From contig CP013099.1 of the NCBI GenBank assembly GCA_001447805.1, forward strand, positions 1,116,001-1,180,000: a stretch of DNA of 64,000 bases, read 5' to 3'. This document shows positions 49,434-57,578 of the stretch, in pieces (positions within the stretch are counted from its first letter, which is position 1; each line of letters begins with the position of its first letter). Both the position numbers and the translations under genes were made by a program. The stretch is from Candidatus Tenderia electrophaga. Its GTDB lineage: Bacteria; Pseudomonadota; Gammaproteobacteria; Tenderiales; Tenderiaceae. The notes under the pieces were generated by a model. The model did not search any database. It was given only the letters and a program-made list of their open reading frames with translations, and was not told where the DNA came from.

Positions 49434-51135
49434 AGACGCGTCCTTTAAAGGGTTCCATGCCGATGCGATAGAAGGTGTCGACAAAGCGCTCCCCTTCAAT
49501 GCGGTTGTCGAGATAGACCCGGGCGATCTGTTCCACGGTGTCGGCGACCTTGTCCTTGGCGATGGCCTTGCCCAGGCGTTGGCCCAGCTGGGCTTCGTCC
49601 TCGGAAAAGCCGCCCAAGGTGAATTGGTACCATTCCTCGCCTTTCTTATCGACGCCGAGGATGCCGATGTGGCCGATGGAGTGGTGGCCGCAGCCGTTCA
49701 TGCAGCCGGACATCTTCAGATCGATCTCGCCCAGGTCGTAGAGGTAATCAAGCTGTTCGAAACGCTGCTGGATCTCGCCGGCGATGTCGATGGAGCTGGC
49801 ATTGGCCAGGGAGCAGAAGTCCAGCCCCGGACAGCAGATCATGTCGTTGATGGTGCCGATGGAGGGCGTGGCCAGATCAGCCTGGTCCAAGGCCTGCCAC
49901 AGGGCGAACAGATCGCCCTGTTTGACATCCGCGAGCACCAGGTTCTGGTCATAGGTGCTGCGTAGCAGGCCGAAGCTGTATTGATCGGCCAGCTCCGCAA
50001 GCGTGTCCATCTGCTCCGCGGTGATATCGCCGGGGGCGATCTTGGGTGACTTGAGCGAGACGTGCACGACCCGGTAGCCGTCCACCTTGTGCGCCGTGGT
50101 GTTGTGCTCAAGCCAGCGCGCAAAGGCCGGAGTGTCGCTTTGCCGTTGCTGATAGGCGGCGTCTTGGGCCGCGTCGGGGTCGTATTGCGGCGCGGCAAAG
50201 AAAGCTTTGATTCGGTCGATCTCGGCCTGTTCCAATACCAGCTTGTCCCTGATCTTGGCCCATTCCTGCTCCACTAGCGCGGCGAAGTTGTCGGCGCCCA
50301 TGCTGCTGACCAGGATCTTGATGCGGGCCTTGTATTTGTTGTCGCGCCGGCCCCTCAGGTTGTAGACGCGCAGAATGGCTTCCAGGTAGGACAGCAGGTG
50401 GCGCTTTTCCAGGAAGGGGCGAATGGTCTGGGCCACCATGGGAGTACGGCCCAGGCCGCCACCGACGCTGACCTTGAAGCCGATTTCGCCGGCCTCGTTC
50501 TTGACCAGGCGCAGACCGATGTCGTGCACCAGGGTGACCGCCCGGTCCTTGCTTGCGCCGGACACGGCGATCTTGAATTTGCGCGGCAGATAGGCGAATT
50601 CGGGGTGCAGGGTCGACCACTGGCGGATGATTTCGCAGTAGGGGCGCGGATCCTCCAGCTCGTCGGCGCTCACGCCGGCGAGCGGATCGGTGGTGGTGTT
50701 GCGAATACAGTTGCCGCTGGTCTGGATGGCGTGCATTTGCACCGAGGCCAGATCGGCCAATACGTCAGGGATCTGCTCCAGAGGAATCCAGTTGAACTGG
50801 ATGTTCTGACGCGTGGTGAAGTGGCCGTAATCCTTGTCGTAGGTGCGCGCGATATGGCCCAGCATGCGGACCTGGTCCGATGACAACAGGCCGTAAGGCA
50901 CGGCAATACGCAGCATGGGCGCGTGCCGTTGGATATACAGCCCGTTCATCAGGCGCAGGGCCAGGAACTCGTCGTCCGATAATTCCCCCGCCAGATAGCG
51001 GCGGGTCTGGTCGCGAAACTGGGCGACGCGCTCATCCACCAGTTGTTGGTCGTATTGGTCGTAGATGAACATGCCGGAATGCCGGGGACTGTTTGCCGGC
51101 AGGGGCGAGGCCGCAGATGACTGACTTGTACTCAT
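49417..51135 (-). CDS. cysI: Siroheme sulfite (or nitrite) reductase, CysI-like
   Basis: The product is 572 residues. Two ferredoxin-like half domains are followed by [4Fe-4S]-siroheme site motifs: CCPGLDFCSLANASS (C-x5-C) and the paired SGCMNGCGHHSIGHIGI (C-x3-C). The N-terminal half has GHFTTRQNIQFNWI and TSGNCIRN, the substrate-side Arg/Lys patch. The single-chain form with a DUF934 partner is common in pseudomonads and sulfur oxidizers. The reaction would be six-electron reduction of sulfite to sulfide (or nitrite to ammonia), with electrons from an unseen donor. It starts 129 bases from an AT-rich stretch and the tRNA-Arg. Confidence 0.92.
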   Translation of the reverse strand: MSTSQSSAASPLPANSPRHSGMFIYDQYDQQLVDERVAQFRDQTRRYLAGELSDDEFLALRLMNGLYIQRHAPMLRIAVPYGLLSSDQVRMLGHIARTYDKDYGHFTTRQNIQFNWIPLEQIPDVLADLASVQMHAIQTSGNCIRNTTTDPLAGVSADELEDPRPYCEIIRQWSTLHPEFAYLPRKFKIAVSGASKDRAVTLVHDIGLRLVKNEAGEIGFKVSVGGGLGRTPMVAQTIRPFLEKRHLLSYLEAILRVYNLRGRRDNKYKARIKILVSSMGADNFAALVEQEWAKIRDKLVLEQAEIDRIKAFFAAPQYDPDAAQDAAYQQRQSDTPAFARWLEHNTTAHKVDGYRVVHVSLKSPKIAPGDITAEQMDTLAELADQYSFGLLRSTYDQNLVLADVKQGDLFALWQALDQADLATPSIGTINDMICCPGLDFCSLANASSIDIAGEIQQRFEQLDYLYDLGEIDLKMSGCMNGCGHHSIGHIGILGVDKKGEEWYQFTLGGFSEDEAQLGQRLGKAIAKDKVADTVEQIARVYLDNRIEGERFVDTFYRIGMEPFKGRVYEANN

Positions 51136-51263
51136 AGAAAACCTTCCGTCAAACCTTTTAGGGCGGAATTGCGTGAATTTTAGAAATGGAAAGATAACGG
51201 CTTTTTTATATAAGATAAATGAATTAATTTTTATAATTTATATCATCATTTTATATAAAAGAA
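51136..51263 (-). promoter_or_regulatory. AT-rich leader upstream of cysI
   Basis: A 128-base stretch whose last 80 bases before the tRNA gene are strongly AT-rich (runs such as TTTTATATAAAA), unlike the GC-rich neighbours. It likely holds the cysI promoter and activator sites (cysB-type), and the tRNA-Arg 3' end lies at its far side. No exact site can be called. Confidence 0.4.
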
Positions 51264-51340
51264 TGGCGCCCCGAGCAGGACTCTAACCTGCGACCTATCC
51301 CTTAGGAGGGGATTGCTCTATACAACTGAGCTACCGGGGC
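51264..51340 (-). tRNA. tRNA-Arg (anticodon CCT)
   Basis: A complete cloverleaf of 77 bases. The acceptor stem GCCCCGG pairs with TCGGGGC (one G-T pair), the D-arm and the T-arm (GCAGG with CCTGC) are intact, and the anticodon loop reads CTCCTAA, giving CCT for the AGG codon. CCA is encoded. tRNA-Arg genes are common integration sites, but no integrase or direct repeat lies beside it here. Confidence 0.93.
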
Positions 51341-51399
51341 GAACAGCGCTCAGACGGAAGTATATCAATAACTTAGTGAAAGGGGCCAACAGGGCGGCG

Positions 51400-52104
51400 T
51401 CAAAAGGCCTGTTTTTGCCGCGAGGCGCGCTGCAGCGTCATGATGGCGCGCTGCAGTTTGCGTTCCAATTGTTTTTCCAAGCCCAGGAATTGGCCGCCCA
51501 AAAACGCGGGACGCTGGCCGTCCTTTTCATGTTTGACGACGCGGACGATGAAGCGGCTGTTGAGCTTTTCTTTATTGTCGGGCGGAATCAGGAAGGCACA
51601 GTTCAGCTCCATACCGGTCTCCAGGCTGTGCGGCAAGTCGTCGCCGAAGCGCGCCCGCAGACCACCGATGGAAAGGTCTTCGATGTCGCCGTCGTAGTGC
51701 GTACCGTTGTTGTCGGTAAACGTGACCGCCAGCGGATTGGCGGCGCTGACCTTGACCCGCACCGCCTGACGGCGTTGATGATACTCCGCCTGTTCAGGAA
51801 TGGGCAATTTGTAAAAACAAATACCGTCTTCCTGGCCGAATTCGCTGACCTTAGCGGCAAAACCCAGGGTGACGCCATCCACCGCCCCCTGTAGTTGGAG
51901 GCTCGGGTTTTTACTGATCAGTTCATTGCCTGCCTCAGGCTTGAGCTCATCGAGGATGATGAAATCGCCGTCGCGGTTGACTTCGATGACGGCGGACGAG
52001 AAGGGCGTGGCGTGGTTTTCCAGTTTGACGGTCAGCAGTACGCGCTGTTCCAGCAGTTTTTGCAGCAAGGCACTGATTCTGATTTTATCGTCTAGTTTTT
52101 CCAT
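51400..52104 (-). CDS. ycgR: YcgR-like flagellar brake, PilZ domain protein
   Basis: The product is 234 residues. The N-terminal YcgR domain (residues 1-110) is followed by a PilZ domain with RRQAVRV (the RxxxR loop) and DLSIGG (DxSxGG), the c-di-GMP-binding residues. When c-di-GMP is high, YcgR-type proteins contact the flagellar motor and slow it. It is on the minus strand after flgM and flgN, and probably in that operon. With WspR encoded in the same window, this is a candidate target of the Wsp signal. Confidence 0.92.
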   Translation of the reverse strand: MEKLDDKIRISALLQKLLEQRVLLTVKLENHATPFSSAVIEVNRDGDFIILDELKPEAGNELISKNPSLQLQGAVDGVTLGFAAKVSEFGQEDGICFYKLPIPEQAEYHQRRQAVRVKVSAANPLAVTFTDNNGTHYDGDIEDLSIGGLRARFGDDLPHSLETGMELNCAFLIPPDNKEKLNSRFIVRVVKHEKDGQRPAFLGGQFLGLEKQLERKLQRAIMTLQRASRQKQAF

Positions 52105-52169
52105 CGACTCTGGCTCATCCGCCGGCAGTTCGCTGCTGATTGCTTAGATTACTGACAACAGCCGCAACT

Positions 52170-52661
52170 TCAAGCCTTGCTGATCGGTGTGCTGGTTTGT
52201 TCCGAGACCGGTTTGCCGGCGGCGCCGTAGGTGAGGTTGCCGGGCGCGAACTGTCCGCGCAGGATGGCCAGCGCGGCCTCGGCCGATTGGCGGTTGACGG
52301 CGATGATCTGACCGTTGACCAGGTTTTGCCCCTGGCAGTCCTGCAGTGCGGTTTCCAGTTCTTGCCGCAGCTGATGGAGGCGGGTTGCCGTTTCTTTCGG
52401 CGCGCCGGCCTCGATCGTGTCGAGTGACTGCTGCGACAGACTGAGCCCAGCGGCGGCGAGTCGCTGGCGCAATTGCTCGCCGAGGACTTCGATGGTGCTG
52501 CTTTTCTGATCCTTAAGCTGGGTGATGTGCTGTAGCTGCTCATACTCGCGTTGGATTAGCGCCGCGTTTTCGTCGGCCAGAATCTGTTTCAGTTCATCCG
52601 CCATCTGCAGCTGTTGGTCCAGCAGTGCTTCCACGTGCTGCACAAGAGAGGTCGAAATCAT
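52170..52661 (-). CDS. flgN: Flagellar export chaperone FlgN
   Basis: This is a 163-residue helical protein with the FlgN pattern: coiled-coil N-terminus (LLDQQLQMADELKQILADEN), and LKDQKSSTIEVLGEQLRQRLAAA. FlgN is the export chaperone for the hook-associated proteins FlgK and FlgL. It follows flgM by 15 bases, making the flgMN operon, with ycgR next. Confidence 0.88.
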   Translation of the reverse strand: MISTSLVQHVEALLDQQLQMADELKQILADENAALIQREYEQLQHITQLKDQKSSTIEVLGEQLRQRLAAAGLSLSQQSLDTIEAGAPKETATRLHQLRQELETALQDCQGQNLVNGQIIAVNRQSAEAALAILRGQFAPGNLTYGAAGKPVSEQTSTPISKA

Positions 52662-52676
52662 GAATAGCGGTCCTGT

Positions 52677-53018
52677 TTAGTTCCGGCTTCTGACATTGTT
52701 CAGTGCCGACTCGAAGTTTAGCATCTTGTCTGCCACCTGGCCGGGGTCGGGTGAATAATTGCCTTTGGTGATAGCGGACTGTACTTGCTCAATCCTTTGA
52801 GTGTCAGTAACAGACGCAGACTTTATGTGATGCTCAACCTGTTGAAGTTGAGCCGCTGCTTGGGTGAAAGTCACGGTATCTGTTTGCCTTGGTTGTTGTG
52901 ATTGTTCTGTGTGCTGCTGCCCGGTCTGCGCAGAGGTGGACTGGGCTTGTTGAGAGGATTGCCCCTCTTTGGTGTTTTGAATAATGCTCGTGATTGAGCC
53001 AGAGTTGTCGACTTGCAT
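52677..53018 (-). CDS. flgM: Anti-sigma-28 factor FlgM
   Basis: This is a 113-residue anti-sigma factor. The Gln/Ser-rich, disordered N-terminal half is followed by the C-terminal sigma-binding region (VADKMLNFESALNNV), typical of FlgM. FlgM binds and holds FliA until the hook is finished and FlgM is exported. It is a little longer than the usual ~95-100 residues, the extra lying in the Gln-rich part. A sigma-28 promoter match (53054-53080) lies just upstream, giving negative feedback. Its target sigma factor is not encoded in the window. Confidence 0.9.
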   Translation of the reverse strand: MQVDNSGSITSIIQNTKEGQSSQQAQSTSAQTGQQHTEQSQQPRQTDTVTFTQAAAQLQQVEHHIKSASVTDTQRIEQVQSAITKGNYSPDPGQVADKMLNFESALNNVRSRN

Positions 53019-53053
53019 GGTGGAACTCTCCTAAGCATTAAAGCTTAAATTTT

Positions 53054-53080
53054 GTATCGGGCAAAGGGGGCGAAACTTGA
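53054..53080 (-). promoter_or_regulatory. Sigma-28 (FliA) promoter of flgMN
   Basis: On the minus strand, TCAAGTTT (53080-53073) is followed after 11 bases by CCCGATAC (53061-53054). The -35 matches TAAAGTTT at 7 of 8 bases and the -10 matches GCCGATAA at 6 of 8, with exact spacing. It lies 36 bases upstream of the flgM start. Confidence 0.75.
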
Positions 53081-53130
53081 ATGCCTGCGGCACCCGAAAA
53101 TGCGCTTTTACGTCTGTATTTTAAGTGCAT

Positions 53131-53838
53131 TTACATTGCCACCCTGACGGTGTCCGGGTCCAGTACGGTGCCGATAACCGTGCGTTTGGACGACAGATTT
53201 TCCACCTGAATCTGTTCTCCCGCGCCCGCATCCTGCAGCGCCTTGCCGGGCATGCGCACCGATATGCCGTTGCTTTCCGCGACGATGCTGATGCGCGTGC
53301 CTTTACGGATGACCTTCTGAATATCCAGATCTCGAGGCGAAACCACCGAGCCGCGCGGCAGGGAACGTTTCGGCGCCCGTCCCAACAGCCGATCGCCATG
53401 AGTGAAATAGCCGCCAGTGAGGCGGCTTATTTCACGTTGTTCGAAACTCAGATCGTCCGCCGTGACTGGAATGCCGCGCGCCAGCGGGCGCTTGGCCACC
53501 GCCACGGTGATATAGCTCTTGATTGTGACCGGCACGTAGACGGTCCACGGCTTGGCGCCCTCGCATTTGACCATGACCGTCATGTTGCTGGTGTTGTTGC
53601 GGCGACTGAGCGGCTCCGCCGCCAGCGGCTGGGCGCAACGCTTGAGGCGCAGGCGGGGGTCGAGGTGGCCGGCCTCGATGGCGCTGTCGGCACCGTTCGC
53701 CACGATCTTGTGACTGGCGAATTCGGTGGCGGCGCGGCGAATATCTGCGAGCGGATGAAAGTCCGCCGCAGCGACGGCGCCCGCTAGCAATGCGCCACAT
53801 ATGATCAGGACCGGATTTATAAATAAGTGTCTACGCAT
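53131..53838 (-). CDS. flgA: Flagellar P-ring assembly chaperone FlgA
   Basis: FlgA is the periplasmic chaperone that helps FlgI form the P ring. The 235-residue product has a signal peptide (PVLIICGALLAGAVAAA) and a C-terminal SAF/antifreeze-like domain (VAKRPLARGIPVTADDLSFEQREI, VSPRDLDIQKVIRKGTRISIV). The end (GTVLDPDTVRVAM) is normal. A sigma-54 promoter match lies just upstream, at 53874-53889. Confidence 0.93.
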   Translation of the reverse strand: MRRHLFINPVLIICGALLAGAVAAADFHPLADIRRAATEFASHKIVANGADSAIEAGHLDPRLRLKRCAQPLAAEPLSRRNNTSNMTVMVKCEGAKPWTVYVPVTIKSYITVAVAKRPLARGIPVTADDLSFEQREISRLTGGYFTHGDRLLGRAPKRSLPRGSVVSPRDLDIQKVIRKGTRISIVAESNGISVRMPGKALQDAGAGEQIQVENLSSKRTVIGTVLDPDTVRVAM

Positions 53839-53873
53839 GTCAAAATATCGATATTAAGTCGTCCGAAATATGC

Positions 53874-53890
53874 AGCAAAAATCGTGCCGT
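53874..53890 (-). promoter_or_regulatory. Sigma-54 promoter of flgA
   Basis: On the minus strand, GGCACG and TTGCT are separated by four bases (ATTT), an excellent -24/-12 match (consensus TGGCACG, four bases, TTGCW). It lies about 36 bases upstream of the flgA start and shows RpoN-dependent control. Confidence 0.75.
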
Positions 53891-53901
53891 AATAAAAGTG
53901 C

Positions 53902-53929
53902 TCAAGCTCACCATGCCCAGACCCGATAT
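53902..53929 (+). promoter_or_regulatory. Possible sigma-28 promoter of cheV
   Basis: TCAAGCTC (53902-53909) and CCCGATAT (53922-53929) with a 12-base spacer match the FliA pattern in most positions and lie about 46 bases upstream of the cheV start. The match is weaker than for flgM. Confidence 0.45.
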
Positions 53930-53974
53930 AACAAGCGATTGATTACAACTAATAAACAAGCGGCGAGTACAGCT

Positions 53975-54913
53975 ATGGCGAGTGTAATGGACTCGGTCGA
54001 CCAACGCACCCAGTTGGCAGGCCATAACCGATTGGAATTATTACTATTTAAGCTGAATGGTCGGCAGCGCTTCGGGATCAACGTATTCAAGATCCAGGAG
54101 GTCGTGCATTGCCCGCCGTTGACCCAGATCCCCCATTCCCACTCGGTGGTGCGCGGTGTTGCCACCATGCGCGGCAAAACCATTCCGGTCATCGATCTGG
54201 GCATGGCTATCGGCCGCGCCCCGGTGGAGGATTTGTCCAACTCTTTTATGATCGTGGCGGAGTATAACCGTTCCACGCAGGGCTTCCTGGTGGCGGGTGT
54301 CGAACGTATCGTCAATCTCAATTGGGGGGATATCCTGCCGCCGCCCAAGGGTTCGGGCAAGGACAGCTATCTGACCGCGGTGACGCGTTTCGAAAACGAA
54401 CTCATCGAGATCATCGACGTGGAGAAAGTGCTGGCCGAGGTCTGCAACGCGCCCACCGAGGTCTCCCAGGCGCTCACCGAAAACATCGAGGAAAAAATCC
54501 GTCAACAACATGTCTTGGTGGTGGATGATTCCAATGTCGCGCGTAATCAGGTCAAGCGTACCCTGGAGCAAATCGGTGTAGAGTGCTCTCTGGCCAATAA
54601 CGGCCGCGGCGCGCTGGCGTTGTTGCGGGAATGGGCCGACAATAACGATCCCAGGCTTGAGCACTTGGCGGTGGTGGTGTCGGATATTGAAATGCCGGAA
54701 ATGGACGGCTATACACTCACTACCGAGATTCGTAAGGACGAGCGCTTTACTCATCTCTATATCATGTTGCATACCTCGCTCAGTGGTACGTTCAACAACG
54801 CCATGGTGGTCAAAGTGGGGGCCAATAAATTTATCCCCAAGTTCAAGCCGGACGAGTTGGCGGGCGCGGTGGTGGATAGAATAAAGGCCTTTGTTGAAGA
54901 AAAAGGGTATTGA
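53975..54913 (+). CDS. cheV: Chemotaxis protein CheV
   Basis: CheV is a CheW-receiver fusion that couples receptors to CheA and can be phosphorylated. The 312-residue product has a CheW domain (residues 1-160; DQRTQLAGHNRLELLLFKL, VRGVATMRGKTIPVIDLGMA) and a receiver domain (about 180-310; VLVVDDSNVARNQVKRTL, VVVSDIEMPEMDGYTL, HTSLSGTFNN). The ATG at 53975 (MASVMDSV) is chosen; in-frame codons continue upstream to 53870 but give a non-conserved tail. It heads the cheV-cheR-flg plus-strand block. Confidence 0.92.
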   Translation: MASVMDSVDQRTQLAGHNRLELLLFKLNGRQRFGINVFKIQEVVHCPPLTQIPHSHSVVRGVATMRGKTIPVIDLGMAIGRAPVEDLSNSFMIVAEYNRSTQGFLVAGVERIVNLNWGDILPPPKGSGKDSYLTAVTRFENELIEIIDVEKVLAEVCNAPTEVSQALTENIEEKIRQQHVLVVDDSNVARNQVKRTLEQIGVECSLANNGRGALALLREWADNNDPRLEHLAVVVSDIEMPEMDGYTLTTEIRKDERFTHLYIMLHTSLSGTFNNAMVVKVGANKFIPKFKPDELAGAVVDRIKAFVEEKGY

Positions 54914-55001
54914 TGAGCCGTGATCGGTTCATGGCCGACGATTAGCGCGTACGGAGTGATACCAATCTAGTAATGTTTAGCGGGATTCAGGGAAGGATGC
55001 A

Positions 55002-55877
55002 GTGAGCCAATCAATCTCGGCGCGTGATTACGATACCTTTCGTCGCTTTCTCGAAGAGGCGTGTGGCATCGTATTGGGCGAGAACAAGCAGTATCTCGTC
55101 GCCAGTCGGCTTAACCGGCTGTTACGCGAATTGGAAATCGAATCGGTCGGTGAGTTGGTGCAAGCCCTCAACAGGCAGCCGCGCTCGGGGCTGCGCGAGC
55201 GCATTATCGATGCTATGACCACCAACGAAACCTTCTGGTTTCGCGACAATCATCCCTATGCCTTGTTGAAGGACTTGATCTTGCCCGATCTGGCCAAACA
55301 GCGGCCCGCCCAGATCCGAATTTGGTCGGCCGCCTGTTCATCCGGTCAGGAGCCGTATTCCATTAGTATGGTGGTGCAGGAATACCTGCAAAGCCGCCCC
55401 GGCAGCCTGGCGAACAATTTCCAAATCATCGGCACGGACATCTCCCCCAGCATGCTGGAATCGGCCAAGACGGGGAAATATGATGCCCTGGCCTTGTCGC
55501 GCGGCCTGTCGCCGGAGCGCAAGCAACGCTTCTTCCAGGCGCAAGGCGATCTCTGGCAGGTCAAGGACGAGATCCGCAACCGCGTGCGTTTCGCCGAACT
55601 CAATCTTATGAATAACTACGCCTCGTTGGGCAAGTTCAATATTGTATTTTGCCGCAATGTGCTGATCTATTTCTCGTCCCAGCTCAAGCGCGACATTTTG
55701 CGCCGCATCGCCCAGACCATGGTGCCCGGCGGTTATCTGTTTCTCGGTTCCACCGAGACCATCGCCAGCTACTCTGACGCCTTCGATACCGTGCGCCACG
55801 AGGGCGGCATCGTTTATCGTCTCAAGGCCAATACCGGCACGCCCAGCGTGCCGGGTTTTCCCAGCGCCACACGCTAG
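55002..55877 (+). CDS. cheR: Chemotaxis methyltransferase CheR
   Basis: This is a 291-residue SAM-dependent methyltransferase for receptor glutamates. It has the N-terminal helical domain, ETFWFRDNHPYALL, SAM-binding IWSAACSSGQEPYSISMVV and FNIVFCRNVLIYFS. There is no TPR tail, unlike the wspC product, so it serves the flagellar chemotaxis receptors. GTG at 55002 has a GGGAAGGA site about 6 bases upstream. The cheV-cheR pair ahead of flgB is standard in Pseudomonas and Vibrio. Confidence 0.93.
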   Translation: MSQSISARDYDTFRRFLEEACGIVLGENKQYLVASRLNRLLRELEIESVGELVQALNRQPRSGLRERIIDAMTTNETFWFRDNHPYALLKDLILPDLAKQRPAQIRIWSAACSSGQEPYSISMVVQEYLQSRPGSLANNFQIIGTDISPSMLESAKTGKYDALALSRGLSPERKQRFFQAQGDLWQVKDEIRNRVRFAELNLMNNYASLGKFNIVFCRNVLIYFSSQLKRDILRRIAQTMVPGGYLFLGSTETIASYSDAFDTVRHEGGIVYRLKANTGTPSVPGFPSATR

Positions 55878-55894
55878 CCCATTTTTCGCCACGG

Positions 55895-55941
55895 CACCGC
55901 CATGTGCGGTGTGGCCGTTTCTAGCTTGCCGCCCTGCGGCA
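55895..55941. repeat. Two hairpins in the cheR-flgB gap
   Basis: CACCGC/GCGGTG around CATGT (55895-55911) and TGCCGC/GCGGCA around CCT (55927-55941). No T-tract follows; they may slow read-through from cheR into the sigma-54-driven flgB operon. Confidence 0.45.
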
Positions 55942-56012
55942 GGAGCTTGCCGTTCACGCCTCTCCCTGCCGGGGGAATATATATAAACCATTGATTTAAT
56001 TTAATTAAAAAA

Positions 56013-56030
56013 CTTGGCATTGAGTTTGCA
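56013..56030 (+). promoter_or_regulatory. Sigma-54 promoter of the flgB operon
   Basis: TTGGCATTGAGTTTGCA (56014-56030) contains TGGCA and TTGC with the correct spacing between GG and GC, a near-consensus -24/-12 element. It lies 28 bases upstream of flgB and would be driven by a FlrC/FleQ-type activator not in this window. Confidence 0.75.
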
Positions 56031-56058
56031 AATTGAAGGGCAAACAGGAGTTATAGCG

Positions 56059-56463
56059 ATGCCCATGAGTTTAGATAACGTATTCGGATTACACGCAACC
56101 GCCTTGCGCCTACGGGCGCAGCGCACCGAGCTACTGGCGTCCAATCTGGCCAATGCCGACACGCCCAACTACAAGGCCAAGGATATGGATTTCCAGGCGG
56201 CCATGAAGCAGGCTGTGGCCGGGCAAAGCGCGGGCGCCCTAAAAACCACCCATGCCGGCCACATGACGGGCAGCGGCACCGGCGGCATGGAGGACTACGT
56301 CAAGTTCCGCATTCCCACCCAGCCGGCGCTCGACGGCAATACTGTCGAGACCCATGTGGAACAAGCCGCCTTCTCTCGCAATGCCATGGAATACCAGGCC
56401 ACCTTGCGTTTTCTCGAAGGCAAAAGCAAATCCATCGTCAACGCCATCAAAGGAGAGTCCTAA
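56059..56463 (+). CDS. flgB: Flagellar basal-body rod protein FlgB
   Basis: FlgB is a proximal rod subunit. The 134-residue product has the axial N-terminal motif LASNLANADTPNYKAKDMDF and a C-terminal helical region. The ATG at 56059 follows CAGGAG by 9 bases; an upstream in-frame TTG at 56014 overlaps the promoter and is not used. Its stop overlaps the flgC start by one base. Confidence 0.95.
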   Translation: MPMSLDNVFGLHATALRLRAQRTELLASNLANADTPNYKAKDMDFQAAMKQAVAGQSAGALKTTHAGHMTGSGTGGMEDYVKFRIPTQPALDGNTVETHVEQAAFSRNAMEYQATLRFLEGKSKSIVNAIKGES

Positions 56464-56873
56464 TGGGGCTGTTTAATGTATTCGATGTGTCGGGCTCGGC
56501 CATGAACGCGCAAACGGTGCGACTCAATACCATCGCCAGCAATCTCGCCAATGCCGAAAGTATCAGCGGTAATCCGGATCAGGTCTATAAGGCCAAAACG
56601 CCCATGTTTGAAACCTTGTTGCAGCAAGAGAGCAATCAGAACTCGGTGGGCGTCAAGGTGAAGGAGATTCTTGAAAGCCAGGCCGCACCGGTGATTCGCC
56701 ACGACCCGAATCACCCCCTGGCCGACGCCGAGGGCAATGTCTATCTGCCCAATATTGATACCGTCCAAGAGATGGCTAACATGATGTCGGCATCGCGTTC
56801 TTACCAGAATAATGTGGAAGTCTTTAACACTTCAAAGCAGCTGTTGATGCGCACCATCAACCTGGGCCGCTAA
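56463..56873 (+). CDS. flgC: Flagellar basal-body rod protein FlgC
   Basis: FlgC is another rod subunit of 136 residues. The axial motif TVRLNTIASNLANAESI and the C-terminal DTVQEMANMMSASRSYQNNVE are standard. It is coupled to flgB by a TAATG overlap and lies 15 bases before flgD. Confidence 0.96.
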   Translation: MGLFNVFDVSGSAMNAQTVRLNTIASNLANAESISGNPDQVYKAKTPMFETLLQQESNQNSVGVKVKEILESQAAPVIRHDPNHPLADAEGNVYLPNIDTVQEMANMMSASRSYQNNVEVFNTSKQLLMRTINLGR

Positions 56874-56888
56874 GCAGGAGACTGAACA

Positions 56889-57563
56889 ATGACCAGTGCA
56901 ATCGACACCTCTCTTCTGAGTGAACTTGGTCTGTCGCAAAAGACCAATCTGCGTCAGGCCAAGGACGATCTCGGCGAAGATGCATTTCTGAAGCTGATGA
57001 TCACACAGTTGGAAAATCAAGATCCATTGAAGCCGATGGAAAATGGCGAGTTTCTGAGTCAGCTGGCCCAATTCAAGTCTGTCACCGGCTTGGATGACTT
57101 GAAGGCCTCGGTGGAAAAGATGGCGACCTCACTGCAATCCAATCAGGCCCTGCAGGCATCATCTCTGGTGGGACGTTGGGTGGAAGTGCCGAGCAACAAG
57201 GCCCAGCTCTGGGAAGACGTGGGTATGGCGGGGTCGGTGGATGTGCCGCGCAATGCCAGTGACGTCACGGTCACTATTAAGGATTCAATGGGATTGGTGG
57301 TCGAACAGATCAATATGGGGCCGCAACAGGCCGGTACGCAGAATTTCAGTTGGGATGGCGTTGACAATAACGGCAATCGCTATCCGGCCGGAGAATACAG
57401 CGTCGGGGCCAGCGCCACTATTGGTCATCAGTCCGAGGCCATTGATACCAATGCAATTGTGCCCGTGGATAGCGTGTTCATGGGCAAGGTAGGCGAGGCG
57501 ATGACAGTCAACACCTCTCTCTTGGGGAAGGTGAAGCTGTCGGACGTCAAGCAGATTATGTAA
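56889..57563 (+). CDS. flgD: Flagellar hook cap protein FlgD
   Basis: FlgD caps the growing hook and guides FlgE assembly. The 224-residue product has the N-terminal LGEDAFLKLMITQLENQDPLKPM motif, and a C-terminal Ig-like domain with WDGVDNNGNRYPAGEYSV. Length is normal. Confidence 0.96.
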   Translation: MTSAIDTSLLSELGLSQKTNLRQAKDDLGEDAFLKLMITQLENQDPLKPMENGEFLSQLAQFKSVTGLDDLKASVEKMATSLQSNQALQASSLVGRWVEVPSNKAQLWEDVGMAGSVDVPRNASDVTVTIKDSMGLVVEQINMGPQQAGTQNFSWDGVDNNGNRYPAGEYSVGASATIGHQSEAIDTNAIVPVDSVFMGKVGEAMTVNTSLLGKVKLSDVKQIM

Positions 57564-57578
57564 TCGAGGAGAATCACC

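Noticed and set aside
51264-51340. tRNA-Arg considered as an integration site for a genomic island.
   Set aside because: No integrase, no repeated 3' end of the tRNA and no phage genes lie within reach on either side; neighbours are core genes.
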